Of a stretch of 64,000 bases of DNA, positions 41,463 to 49,844 are shown piece after piece; the stretch's first letter is position 1; the number at the start of each line of letters is the position of its first letter. The DNA comes from Mesorhizobium amorphae. Lineage in GTDB: Bacteria; Pseudomonadota; Alphaproteobacteria; Rhizobiales; Rhizobiaceae. The notes beneath the pieces were generated by a model. That model made no database searches, was not told where the DNA came from, and was given only the letters and a program-made list of their open reading frames with translations. The stretch is from assembly GCF_014843845.1 (NCBI RefSeq), contig NZ_JHQS01000061.1, forward strand, positions 62,001-126,000, read 5' to 3'. The position numbers and the translations under genes were made by a program.

Positions 41463-43190
41463 CTAGTACAAACCGCCAACGCCGTGATCGATGGCGTTTG
41501 CCGCGCCGGGGGACAGCCCCCTCATTCCAGAGGCCACACCGCCTGGCGCCGGGCCTGATGGCTTGCCAGGAAACCCCATTCCGCCCACCGCATTAGCCAC
41601 CCTCATTGGCCCTTCGAAGGTATCGACAATGTGCGTTCCGACAGAGATGTTGTTGCCGCCAAGAAGCCCCGAGAGAGCTGGCTTACCTGCCGCGACGTTC
41701 TTGCCGATCAGACCGCCAAGCATCGCCCCGAGAGGTCCAAGCGCATAGCCGCCGATCGCAGCACCTGTGACCATTCCCGTGGCTGATTTTGCCTTGGGAC
41801 CGAACATGCCGCCCGTAGTCGGGGCCTGTGTCGAAATGCCGGTCTGCCCGAGAGGCCCCGAAATGGCTGGCTTCGAAGATGGAACGCCGCCCCATGCCGC
41901 CATCTGCGTTCCATCCGGAGCCGTTGCCGTAACCGCGCCGAATTTGTTCGTGGTGTAGGTCGGGCCGTAGGATGTTGCCCGTGAAACGGTCGTTCCTGGC
42001 GTTGAGGTCTGGGCCGTTCCTACGGTGCCACCATAGACATCCGCAGGAGACAGGGCTGGACGAGCCGGGGCAAGGCTCTGCCGGCTCACAGCGGGCGCCA
42101 CAGCGGCAGGAATGGCCCTTGGTGGGGAAACTACAGCCGGGACAGTGGCAGGCACAGGAGCCAGCGCTGGGCGTGGCGTGGCGGGCATACCGATGGTTGG
42201 GGGAGCGAGTGGCGCGGCCTGTGGCGTAAAGGACTGTGGAGCGGCTGTCAGCGTCGAAGAAAGCATACCTGTGACGGCAGAGGACGGAACCGATACTTTG
42301 GGCGCGGATGGCGCCGCCAGATTGGCAAGGCTCATTGGCCCAGTCGGCATTGCCCGATCAGGAGCAAGCGATGGGGCTGCCTTCACCGGTCCGCTTGGCA
42401 TAGCCCGATCAGGAGGCAGAGAACCCAGATTGCCGATCGATATCGGCCCGCTTGGCATCGCCCTGTCTGGTGCCAGGGATACAGGGCCGAGAGGGGAGCG
42501 CGTGACTTTCCCGACCGGTGCGGCGTTGAACGGAGACAGCCCCCGCGAGGGCGGCGGCGACATAGAAGCCGGCAGTGATTTGCTATAGAACGAAGCCGGC
42601 ATTTCCTTGAACATGCGCGCATTATTCAGTAGGCCGGCATTCGGGGCCGCGATGTTTTTCCACTGGTTCGCTTGATTTGGCCCCGCGACAAACTTGTCCA
42701 AATGCATGGCGATGCCGCCCATGTAATTGGTGCCGAGACCTATCCCTATAATGCCTTTGGCGGCGGCGGCCTGCGCGACGTCAAGCATGGCCTGCTTGTC
42801 TTTAAAAGCGTTTAGCTTCCTCCCCGAGGGATCAATAATCGAAACGTCGGCCGCCAGCCCTGTCTTGTGACGATTGGATCCGAATTGCTTGCCGGGGTCT
42901 TCCGTCCCGGATGTCACGCTGACGGTGTAGCCCGGCCCCAGGGTGTCACGGACGGCGCTGCGAATGGTGTCAACAACATCCTGGCTTGGCTTGTTGGGTC
43001 TGTGAGCCCCCATATTATAGCTAACGCCCGCCAGATTTTGGTCTGTTCGGTCAACCAGCGCTGCCATGCCTCTTGGTGCGGCATAGGAGACATCCGCCAG
43101 ATTGGACTGTAGTGCAGCGCGCTCCGAAAGCGGCCCGGGAATGTCTACCTTCGGCCTAGCCGATGGCGTGATGGAGTTGACATTTGCCAA
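41463..43190 (-). CDS. Virion-type protein with M15-peptidase-like domain and proline-rich repeats
   Basis: A 575-residue protein. Residues about 75-165 resemble the M15/VanY-type zinc peptidase fold: VSVTSGTEDPGKQFGSNRHKTGLAADVSI supplies His and Asp, and GGIAMHLDKF a second His. The middle is proline/alanine-rich, with three PDRAMPSGP/PDRAMPTGP repeats. The C-terminal part is glycine-rich (TGAAIGGYALGPLGAMLGGLIGKNVAAG), like membrane-active virion proteins. The start is a TTG at 43190 behind GGTGA. It probably cuts or binds peptidoglycan during phage entry. Confidence 0.7.
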   Translation of the reverse strand: MANVNSITPSARPKVDIPGPLSERAALQSNLADVSYAAPRGMAALVDRTDQNLAGVSYNMGAHRPNKPSQDVVDTIRSAVRDTLGPGYTVSVTSGTEDPGKQFGSNRHKTGLAADVSIIDPSGRKLNAFKDKQAMLDVAQAAAAKGIIGIGLGTNYMGGIAMHLDKFVAGPNQANQWKNIAAPNAGLLNNARMFKEMPASFYSKSLPASMSPPPSRGLSPFNAAPVGKVTRSPLGPVSLAPDRAMPSGPISIGNLGSLPPDRAMPSGPVKAAPSLAPDRAMPTGPMSLANLAAPSAPKVSVPSSAVTGMLSSTLTAAPQSFTPQAAPLAPPTIGMPATPRPALAPVPATVPAVVSPPRAIPAAVAPAVSRQSLAPARPALSPADVYGGTVGTAQTSTPGTTVSRATSYGPTYTTNKFGAVTATAPDGTQMAAWGGVPSSKPAISGPLGQTGISTQAPTTGGMFGPKAKSATGMVTGAAIGGYALGPLGAMLGGLIGKNVAAGKPALSGLLGGNNISVGTHIVDTFEGPMRVANAVGGMGFPGKPSGPAPGGVASGMRGLSPGAANAIDHGVGGLY

Positions 43191-43230
43191 GGTAAATCAC
43201 CATGTTGTATGTAATGCGAAGAGGAACCCG

Positions 43231-43485
43231 ATGAAAACCGTCCTGATAGCCGCAGTTTTTGCGGTATATTCCCTGCCCTCAATGGCTTTTGACCTGAAGG
43301 GGGCGGTCGAAACGTACGATGAGGCATCATCCATCTGTGCGTCCGGCGAAAACCATGACGGGGAAAAGGTCAGCAAAGCTGCCATGAAGTCTGCCTGCGC
43401 CGATACCATTCGGTTGCGCGCCGATCTGACTGGCAACGGCTATTGTTACGACAAAGCCAAGTTTGAATGGGCCGCCTGTAAGTGA
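43231..43485 (+). CDS. Small secreted Cys-containing protein
   Basis: An 84-residue protein with a Sec signal peptide (MKTVLIAAVFAVYSLPSMAF). The mature part is short, with four Cys (SICASG, KSACADT, GYCYDK, WAACK) that may form disulfides in the periplasm. GAGGAACCC precedes the ATG at 43231. It is divergent from the M15-like gene. The function is unknown. Confidence 0.78.
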   Translation: MKTVLIAAVFAVYSLPSMAFDLKGAVETYDEASSICASGENHDGEKVSKAAMKSACADTIRLRADLTGNGYCYDKAKFEWAACK

Positions 43486-43601
43486 CGGGCCCCAACGGGC
43501 TCGGTTGAGACAGTACGTATTGCCCGCATGCCCGTTTGGGTTCAAGAGCGCAGCCAGGATTTCCTGCAGGGTCATCGATCAAATTTCCTTACTAACATCC
43601 G

Positions 43602-44300
43602 CTATTGCCAACTGTTGGCCTCAATTGCGATTGCCCTAGCCGAACCGGAAGTACTAAACGTATACGTGCGACCCGTAAATGGTCCAATCGGATAGTCAAA
43701 AGCTACAGCACATTGGTAACCTGCTACATGCTCGAATGACGTCCGCTTTGTAATGTTTGTGAACGATGTAGTTATCCCGCTATCATTCACAATTCCGCCT
43801 GATGTCACTGTACTCAGTGACAATACATCAATCGATGTATTTGTTGACGTTGCAACCGCATTGCCGCCGTCGACATCACCCAACTGAGTTGTTAGATCTG
43901 GCGTGGAGATAACCACAATTGAGCATTGCGTGCTAATTTGTGTAGTGAAAGTAACCGTGCCGCTTGCTCCTGCGGGTTGAAATCCAGCGGACAGAACACC
44001 AGCGAAGACTGTGCTTCCTGCGCCACCGTGTCGGAAGAAGAAACCATTGGCACCGCCCCCAAGGTTAGACACGCCTCCCACTGTCCAACTAGTGATAGAT
44101 ACAGTAACAGGATTTGCTGCTGACGCTTTGGTTTGACCAAAAATATAAACTAAGAGCGATCTACCGGAATATTCGGGGCCAAACTTTACTCCATTAAATG
44201 TGTGTGAAGTCCCGAATGCCGAAGGCCCTACGGTATCAACCAACGTGATAGCGGGCGCGCTCACAAATCCCGCAATTCCCATAATCCCCGGCAGCATCAT
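43602..44300 (-). CDS. Phage tail/fibre-like structural protein
   Basis: A 232-residue Gly/Ser/Thr-rich, all-beta-looking protein (VTVSITSWTVGGVSNLGGG, ASGTVTFTTQISTQ, TGRTYTFSTSGSARAIAIE). This is typical of phage tail or adhesin-like structural proteins, and rhizobial prophages carry similar ones. The local base composition is clearly more AT-rich than the chromosome. The start overlaps the stop of the upstream gene by four bases. Confidence 0.72.
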   Translation of the reverse strand: MMLPGIMGIAGFVSAPAITLVDTVGPSAFGTSHTFNGVKFGPEYSGRSLLVYIFGQTKASAANPVTVSITSWTVGGVSNLGGGANGFFFRHGGAGSTVFAGVLSAGFQPAGASGTVTFTTQISTQCSIVVISTPDLTTQLGDVDGGNAVATSTNTSIDVLSLSTVTSGGIVNDSGITTSFTNITKRTSFEHVAGYQCAVAFDYPIGPFTGRTYTFSTSGSARAIAIEANSWQ

Positions 44301-44575
44301 TCAGTCTCCTTGATTAAAGTCCATCCTAGGCGGCTCTTCTTCACCGTTAGTGTGTCGTTGATGGCGGTAGATGGCCGCGTGACTGCCTTCGTCATAGCTC
44401 CTAGCGCCGCCCGCTGATTGGTCACGGCAAAGCCAAAGCCGCTTTCGAGCGGTTCGATGCCTGGCAGGGTACCGGCGCGGGCATCAGCAACGATTGAGCC
44501 TATGGCTCTGCATTCGCCCCTATGAAGGCGCCAAAGCTGCATGAGGGTCATTGGCGGAGCGTGGACATAGGACAT
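44297..44575 (-). CDS. Phage-associated hypothetical protein
   Basis: The 92-residue protein starts MSYVHAPPMTLMQLWRLHRGECRAIGSIVADAR. It contains GIEPLESGFGFAVTNQRAALGAMTKAV and ends with a short beta-rich part. It begins one base after the RHH gene stop and overlaps the tail-like gene start (ATGA), so it is in the same operon. No family is recognised. Confidence 0.68.
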   Translation of the reverse strand: MSYVHAPPMTLMQLWRLHRGECRAIGSIVADARAGTLPGIEPLESGFGFAVTNQRAALGAMTKAVTRPSTAINDTLTVKKSRLGWTLIKETE

Positions 44576-44576
44576 G

Positions 44577-44732
44577 CTACGCAGCCGCCCGCTGACAGGC
44601 CTGCGAGGCCGCCTCTCGGATATACTCCGACAGAGTGAGGCCACGCCTCATCGCTGCGGCTCGCAGCGCGTGCTTCTCTTCCGGGGAAACGCGAAGCCGG
44701 ATGTTTTCGATCATCGCAGCGCTAAGGCGCAT
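44577..44732 (-). CDS. Ribbon-helix-helix protein
   Basis: The 51-residue protein starts MRLSAAMIENIRLRVSPEEKHALRAAAMRRG and continues with LTLSEYIREAASQACQRAAA. This is a CopG/Arc-like ribbon-helix-helix fold: beta strand IRLRVS, then helices. AGGAGATTTCC precedes the ATG. It heads the operon with the tail-like gene and could be a small repressor. Confidence 0.82.
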   Translation of the reverse strand: MRLSAAMIENIRLRVSPEEKHALRAAAMRRGLTLSEYIREAASQACQRAAA

Positions 44733-44931
44733 GGAAATCTCCTGTGGCGAACACGGGAAATGTATCAGGCTGGACTATTGCTGGCGTTCCGCATTATCGG
44801 CAATGTGCGGCATGATCCGCATCTAAGCTTGGAAGCGCCTTTCCGAGATACAGTAAGTGCTGATTCAAAACTATCCGATGTGCCCCTTGTTCGAATGAAT
44901 TTTACTGGGCAAGGGCTGGGGACGGAGTTCG

Positions 44932-45693
44932 ATGGCTACGCGAAAGGCAAGAATTCTCATTCTATGCAAAACATACCCATCGCCAAGCAGCAAATACTCC
45001 GAAACTTCTTGCGTGGCGGGGATGGAAGACAATGGACACCTGATCCGCCTTTTCCCAGTGCCCTTTCGTCTGATAAATGACGATCAGCAGTTCAAGAAAT
45101 GGCAGACTATCAAGGCCACGATCGAGAAGGCCAGGGACGACCACCGACCGGAAAGCCATCACATCAAGGTCGACACGATCGGCAGAGATGGACCGCCTAT
45201 CTCAACCAAAAACGGTTGGGCAGAACGTTGGACATTCTTAGATAAGGCCACGATCTACGACGACTTTTCGGCGGTCGAAGCGGACCGCAAATCGACTGGT
45301 CGCACCCTGGCGTTTTTGCGTCCTTCGAGGATTTTGGCTATCGACGTCACGCCGTCGTCGAACCCGGATTGGACGTTAGAGGAGCGGGACAAGCTTCTGA
45401 CGTATCAACAGCAGGGTGGGCTGTTCGATGCAGCTGATGCCCCGGCAATTCGAACGCTTCGCAAACTCCCGTTTGAATTCCACTATCGCTATCGCTGCGA
45501 CGTCGGAGGCGTCGAGGCTGAGTATCGTCACAAAATCGTAGATTGGGAGGCGGGCGCTCTCTTTTGGAATTGCCGAAGGAAGTATGGCGAGAAGTGGGAG
45601 GCGCCGTTCCGAGAAAAACTGGAAAGCGTTTTGCCAGCAGCTGACCTAATTTTCTTGATGGGCACAATCCATAGTTTCCCGATCAATGGCTAA
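44932..45693 (+). CDS. Hypothetical protein paired with DUF488 gene
   Basis: A 253-residue soluble protein starting MATRKARILILCKTYPSPSSKYSETSCVAGMEDNGHLIRLFPVPFRLI. It has conserved-looking aromatic and basic residues (WAERWTFLDKATIYDDF, LPFEFHYRYRCD). From memory, similar proteins occur beside DUF488 genes; here the two are convergent with 21 bases between their stops. The function is unknown, possibly nucleic-acid related. Confidence 0.72.
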   Translation: MATRKARILILCKTYPSPSSKYSETSCVAGMEDNGHLIRLFPVPFRLINDDQQFKKWQTIKATIEKARDDHRPESHHIKVDTIGRDGPPISTKNGWAERWTFLDKATIYDDFSAVEADRKSTGRTLAFLRPSRILAIDVTPSSNPDWTLEERDKLLTYQQQGGLFDAADAPAIRTLRKLPFEFHYRYRCDVGGVEAEYRHKIVDWEAGALFWNCRRKYGEKWEAPFREKLESVLPAADLIFLMGTIHSFPING

Positions 45694-45714
45694 TAGTCAG
45701 CCTGGTTTATCCCC

Positions 45715-46194
45715 CTAGGCGGCCACCGCTCCAAGAGCGTCAACAATCGCTGTTTGATCTGTGAGATGGAATATCTCGGCACCGGTCTTGTCGGCCACAG
45801 CCCGGGCAACGTATGTCCTATGGCAGAACCGATAGTCTGCCTCAAAGCATACAAGACAGGCGTTTTTTGATCGTGTGAGCTTGGCTACTTCAGCCAGAGA
45901 TTCGTCTTGGCCGCCCAAATACTGGAGAAATCCGGTCGTATAAACCGACCAGCTACCGTCCCGCTTATACCTGTCGCGAACGATCTTGGGACACCCCATC
46001 GCCTTCGCGTGGGTGTATGAAATTCCGGCCGATGCAAGAGCCCCCTCAAATGAGGTTTTCGAAAATCCACGTTTCCGCGAAAGTGGCGTGGCACGGACGT
46101 CTATGACAAGATCGATCCCAGCAGACTGAAGGCGAGCAATGAAGCGATCGATGGTCAGCCCTTCATATCCGAACGTGTAAATGGACTTGGTCAT
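45715..46194 (-). CDS. DUF488 domain protein
   Basis: The 159-residue protein starts MTKSIYTFGYEGLTIDRFIARLQSAGIDLVIDVRATPLSRKRGFSK. The segment AKLTRSKNACLVCFEADYRFCHR carries the DUF488 Cys/His motif (CxE...CHR). GAAGGAGGCAGGCCG precedes the ATG. DUF488 is an uncharacterised Rossmann-like domain often found in islands. It is convergent with the 44932 gene. Confidence 0.9.
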   Translation of the reverse strand: MTKSIYTFGYEGLTIDRFIARLQSAGIDLVIDVRATPLSRKRGFSKTSFEGALASAGISYTHAKAMGCPKIVRDRYKRDGSWSVYTTGFLQYLGGQDESLAEVAKLTRSKNACLVCFEADYRFCHRTYVARAVADKTGAEIFHLTDQTAIVDALGAVAA

Positions 46195-46306
46195 CGGCCT
46201 GCCTCCTTCGGAATCACCATATAACTTGAGCGGCAAAATCTGAAAGATCGCATTAATGGACCTTCTGTGGTTGCGCGCAAATGCCGCCGTTCCATGATGC
46301 GCACGG

Positions 46307-46567
46307 TCACCTTTCTCGCTTCCAATGATAGACTGCAAGCGCCTCAGCATCCCCAGCCGCGACGATAGCCACACCTACCGGGTCAACACGCCAAGGGGCC
46401 TTTGGGTGGAGCTGCCTCCCGATCCCGTATCGCCTACACCACCTGGCAATCGTATCGGGTGACACGCCAGCGATGCCGGCCGCTTGCTGAAGTGTGAGCG
46501 ATTTGGGCTTGGCGCCTTGAACAGTGGTAACATCGGTAACATGGTAACTTTGGGGTCCGTCACTCAT
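46307..46567 (-). CDS. Small helix-turn-helix protein
   Basis: An 86-residue protein with LTLQQAAGIAGVSPDTIARWCRRYGIGRQLHPKAPWRVDPVGV, a MerR/excisionase-like helix-turn-helix. Its start overlaps the stop of the ATPase gene by eight bases (ATGAGTGA), so it is coupled. Its first codons carry three GTTACC sites of the iteron-like cluster, so it may bind near or within it. Confidence 0.85.
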   Translation of the reverse strand: MSDGPQSYHVTDVTTVQGAKPKSLTLQQAAGIAGVSPDTIARWCRRYGIGRQLHPKAPWRVDPVGVAIVAAGDAEALAVYHWKRER

Positions 46568-46847
46568 CGCCCCCTCCGTCGAATGTTACCTTGTTACCGT
46601 TGTTACCGGGGGGTAGAACATCGGCGAATTTCGCCGCGTTTTTTGGCGAAATGTAGCGCCCACGCCCACATTTCTGCACTTCTCCGGCCTTAGCCATGCC
46701 AAAAAGCAGCTTTCGAATGTTACCGTTCTTCATTCCGGTAACATCTGCGAGGTCGGACGGCGACATGGGCTCGGTGGCCTCTTCCAATGTTACCGCAATG
46801 TTACCGCGCTCGCCAGAACGGCGGACTTCGGCCGCTTCGCCGGTAAC
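46526..46847. repeat. GGTAAC iteron-like cluster, candidate origin
   Basis: Eleven copies of GGTAAC or its complement GTTACC start at 46526, 46535, 46543, 46585, 46593, 46602, 46719, 46737, 46789, 46800 and 46842. The wider consensus is CGGTAACATT. They fall in different reading frames across the end of the ATPase gene and the start of the next gene, so protein sequence does not explain them. They may be iterons of a replication origin. Confidence 0.7.
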
Positions 46848-47678
46848 ATTCCAGAATCCCGCCGTGAACTTCATGGCGCTTTCCTTCTCCTCTACGTCGC
46901 GACCTCTGACGTAGAGCGTGATGCCGTTCTGATCGCGATCGAGAACCAGGGTCGTGTCGGCGCAGGCCGAGAGCCCATTGGAACCGCTCAGGGCTTCTAG
47001 AGGATCATCGGCGCCACCCTTCTTGGTGTGGTGCAGCGCAACCACGGCAATGCCCTGCGTGGTTGCCCATTGCTGCAGTCCGGCCATAGTCGAATAATCA
47101 CTTTCATAAGCGTTCTGGTTGGAGTTTCCTGCGGGCTTCACTCGCTGAAGCACATCGATGACGATCAGGCGCGGCTTGGCCACCGACTGGCGCCACTCGT
47201 CCAGGCAGTCAAGAAATCCGTCATTCAGCATTGGGGCATCGCTGCCCCATTGAAGTCGCGACAGATCCGGTCGATTGCGGGCGTCGGGGTAGAGCGTGTC
47301 TATCCGGCGCTGAATGCGTCGGTGACCATTTTCCATGTCAATGTAGAGAACGTCACCAATCTCGCACGAGATCGAACCCATGGCGTACCCGCCGCAGGCC
47401 ACTGCAATTGCCCAATCGATCGCCAACCATGTCTTGCCGAGTTTCTGTCGTCCGGCGAGCACCGATAAGCCTTCGCTGATGTAGCCGGGCACAATCCACC
47501 GAATGGCAGGGTAGACCGTCGCCATAATCGTGGTTGTATTTGTCCGCTGGAATCTCGAAGGCCTTTTGCGCCCCGCTTCCCTGGCCTTGCCGCCATCAAT
47601 GGGCGTGAGGATCGGAGCACTGATTTGCTTCGATGCTCCGGCGGCGCGCAGTTTTTCTTCGGGGGAGAACTCGATCAT
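46560..47678 (-). CDS. RepA-like AAA ATPase (replicative helicase type)
   Basis: A 372-residue protein starting MIEFSPEEKLRAAGASKQ. It has a RecA-type ATPase core with Walker A GRQKLGKTW, Walker B LIVIDVLQR and VVALHHTKKGG. This matches RepA/AAA_25 hexameric helicases of plasmids and satellites. The C-terminal third has a winged-helix-like part (SPSDLADVTGMKNGNIRKLLFGMAKAGEV). The start is coupled to the primase stop by ATGA. It probably unwinds DNA at the GGTAAC cluster. Confidence 0.88.
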   Translation of the reverse strand: MIEFSPEEKLRAAGASKQISAPILTPIDGGKAREAGRKRPSRFQRTNTTTIMATVYPAIRWIVPGYISEGLSVLAGRQKLGKTWLAIDWAIAVACGGYAMGSISCEIGDVLYIDMENGHRRIQRRIDTLYPDARNRPDLSRLQWGSDAPMLNDGFLDCLDEWRQSVAKPRLIVIDVLQRVKPAGNSNQNAYESDYSTMAGLQQWATTQGIAVVALHHTKKGGADDPLEALSGSNGLSACADTTLVLDRDQNGITLYVRGRDVEEKESAMKFTAGFWNVTGEAAEVRRSGERGNIAVTLEEATEPMSPSDLADVTGMKNGNIRKLLFGMAKAGEVQKCGRGRYISPKNAAKFADVLPPGNNGNKVTFDGGGDE

Positions 47679-48628
47679 GCCGCCGCCCTCCCGGCGATAT
47701 CGTTGAAGTCGGTACCGATGTCCGGTGGCATCCATATGACGCTTTCCCGGCCCGCATCGGCCCATGTCTCGGCGCATTTGCGTGCGGCCTCATTGCCCGC
47801 CTGCCGAAGCCTGCCAGCTTGCACTTTGGCCGTGTCATTGTCCGCGAAGATGGACAGGCATTCGACGCCGGGCAGCACCGGGAAGTTGGCGAGCGTTCCG
47901 GCCGTCATCGTGGACCAGACCGGCGACATACCGAAATTGCCCATCACAGCCAAGGCGGTCTCGATGCCCTCGCCAATGGAAAGGCCTTGCATGACATCCT
48001 CGTTGGGCGAGAGTTTCACCACGGCGCCCTTGTTGGAGCCGAGCATTTTCTTTGCATCGTCCAGGCCGCGTACCCGAGCCTTGCCGTTGCCATTCGGCGC
48101 GAGCGCCGTGCGGTGGATGCCCCGAAAGTCGTTCGAAACGATGCCCACCATCGCCGCAACCATTGCCGGCAGCCGGATGGTCTCGCCATTGTCGAGCCGG
48201 AACGGGCATGCCGAATGAAAGCGAAGGGCGCGGCCTCTGAACACCACGGTTGGGATTTCGATTTTCCGGCCTCTGAGATAGCGCTCTGCCGGCGTGCCGC
48301 CGATGGCCTTTGCCTCCTGCCATATCGACAACGCGAACTCGCGGCGCTGCATAGCCTCGGGCGAGGGATCTGTTTGGCGGGGTACATACACGGCCCGTCT
48401 CTCGCCGTGAGTTTGCCGCTCAATGCCGAGCAATTGCCGCACATGGTCACGGCACGCCGCAAAGTCGTCGTTGGCGTGGGAGTGAACCAGAAAGCCGTCC
48501 GGCGCCCTCGGGTCGAACGTCACCGACAATGAGCGGTCCTTGATGGAATGGCCGGGGCCGGGGCATAGAACCGAATCCCGGCCGCTCACGTCGCCAAAGA
48601 GAGCCTGAGCTGCGAACCGGATGTTCAT
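47675..48628 (-). CDS. Toprim (DUF7146-type) primase-like protein
   Basis: A 317-residue protein. The N-terminus has CPGPGHSIKDRSLSV, a degenerate zinc-finger-like segment. The middle resembles the DUF7146 block (ERYLRGRKIEIPTVVFRGRALRFHSACPF). The Toprim domain shows SIGEGIETALA with its Glu and LSIFADND with the Asp pair. This type supplies primase activity in phages and satellites. It lies between coupled neighbours, upstream of the ATPase. Confidence 0.88.
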   Translation of the reverse strand: MNIRFAAQALFGDVSGRDSVLCPGPGHSIKDRSLSVTFDPRAPDGFLVHSHANDDFAACRDHVRQLLGIERQTHGERRAVYVPRQTDPSPEAMQRREFALSIWQEAKAIGGTPAERYLRGRKIEIPTVVFRGRALRFHSACPFRLDNGETIRLPAMVAAMVGIVSNDFRGIHRTALAPNGNGKARVRGLDDAKKMLGSNKGAVVKLSPNEDVMQGLSIGEGIETALAVMGNFGMSPVWSTMTAGTLANFPVLPGVECLSIFADNDTAKVQAGRLRQAGNEAARKCAETWADAGRESVIWMPPDIGTDFNDIAGRAAA

Positions 48629-48843
48629 GCCGCAGCCCTTTCGCCGATGCGCGCCAACTCGCAGACGAGCCGAGCGATATGAAGAGGCAAGCGGTGCTTT
48701 GCCGCCAGATGGCGGGCTGCTATTTCCGTTGCGTGGGAAACTTGGTTTTGGTAGTTTTGCAGCTGTCCAGCTTTCATAACCACCGGTGCGCCGTGCCTGA
48801 CGATTGAGCCCGTCAGGTGCGGCGTTTCGCTATGGAGATGCAT
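48625..48843 (-). CDS. Small hypothetical protein in replication operon
   Basis: The 72-residue protein starts MHLHSETPHLTGSIVRHGAPVVMKAG and contains ATEIAARHLAAKHRLPLHIARLVCELARIGERAA. GGAGG lies ten bases before the ATG at 48843. Its stop overlaps the Toprim start (ATGA). It may be a small accessory protein; no family is recognised. Confidence 0.7.
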   Translation of the reverse strand: MHLHSETPHLTGSIVRHGAPVVMKAGQLQNYQNQVSHATEIAARHLAAKHRLPLHIARLVCELARIGERAAA

Positions 48844-48847
48844 CGGA

Positions 48848-49030
48848 TCATGCCTCCACAATCGAAGGAAGGTTTTCGATGTGGCGGCGGAGGCTATCAG
48901 CCAAGATCAGGGTACGACGCCCCTCCTTCCTCGCCTCGATCTTCCGCGTCTTGATAAGCTCGTAAAGCTTCGTGGGACCGAGCCCCGAAACCTCGGAGGC
49001 ATTCTTGATCGTAAAGGATATTGCTGTCAT
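48848..49030 (-). CDS. AlpA/excisionase-type helix-turn-helix protein
   Basis: The 60-residue protein is MTAISFTIKNASEVSGLGPTKLYELIKTRKIEARKEGRRTLILADSLRRHIENLP... plus a short tail. This is the HTH_17/MerR-like fold of excisionases and AlpA activators. It heads the primase-ATPase operon. In satellites such as P4 and PICIs, an AlpA-like gene near the integrase controls excision and replication genes. Confidence 0.88.
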   Translation of the reverse strand: MTAISFTIKNASEVSGLGPTKLYELIKTRKIEARKEGRRTLILADSLRRHIENLPSIVEA

Positions 49031-49166
49031 GTCGTCTGGTTTTCCTTTCGCCGTTGTTCACCAGCAAGCGCGGTGGACATGGGGAAAGGATCAACGATTT
49101 GACGGGCGCAAGTAACTGACAACGCAGGACAATTGCGGCCACAGATCGATGGCCGGCGCTGGCCAA

Positions 49167-49706
49167 TTATGGTCGATTTTGTCCGATCTTGTCCTTTCGG
49201 TATCGGCCTAGCGTTTTCGTGCTTGGCACCAGCCTGTTGCGGTCGCCCAAGAATTTGCGAATTGTGTCTTCCCACCGCGCGACCGAAAGGCCCTTCAGGG
49301 CATCGCCAAGCTCTGAGACGGCGTAATCTATCGCGATGTAGTGAGCCGTCTGTTTTTCGCCTCCATTGGTTGGCTCGCCTTCGCTAACAGCGGACCGTTG
49401 CGCCAATGAAAACGTATCGGGCTCCATCGAGACGATCCAAGCCTGAAGGCTTTGGAGCCCAATTTCTGCTGGGTAAGTTTCCCTGGCATAGTAGAAGCCG
49501 CCTACTCTCAACGCGCTTGGATCTTGCGATAGATCGGCGCTGCCACTGAAGATGATTTGCCCTGCTTCGTGGTATTCCCCACGGCTTTGAATACGGCCCG
49601 TGTTACAGGCGGCGCGCAATAGGGGCTTTGCCTTGAATTCTGGAATGAACAGCCGCGAGAAAACTCTCTCAACAGCTTCTAGGAACGGTATCCAGTTTTG
49701 CTGCAT
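49167..49706 (-). CDS. Hypothetical protein between integrase and excisionase
   Basis: The 179-residue protein starts MQQNWIPFLEAVERVFSRLFIPEFKAKPLLRAACNTG. It contains GEYHEAGQIIFSGSADLSQDPSALRVGGFYYARETYP and ends with the basic KTLGRYRKDKIGQNRP. It is transcribed on the same strand as the replication operon, upstream of it. No family is recognised. Confidence 0.7.
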   Translation of the reverse strand: MQQNWIPFLEAVERVFSRLFIPEFKAKPLLRAACNTGRIQSRGEYHEAGQIIFSGSADLSQDPSALRVGGFYYARETYPAEIGLQSLQAWIVSMEPDTFSLAQRSAVSEGEPTNGGEKQTAHYIAIDYAVSELGDALKGLSVARWEDTIRKFLGDRNRLVPSTKTLGRYRKDKIGQNRP

Positions 49707-49844
49707 CGCGCACCTTGCGAAGCACCTTTGAAGTGGGCCGCAGGGAAGCCAGGAGGTGCACCCTGACTTGTCGGCTGGCCGGCCTATCCCTGCGGTTTCA
49801 ATCAGACCTTTTGAGTGTTCCGGTTCCGGGCTATTGCAGAATTT

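Noticed and set aside
42400..42560. Short tandem repeats suggesting CRISPR
   Set aside because: The units encode PDRAMPSGP in frame inside a protein, with no spacers or leader.
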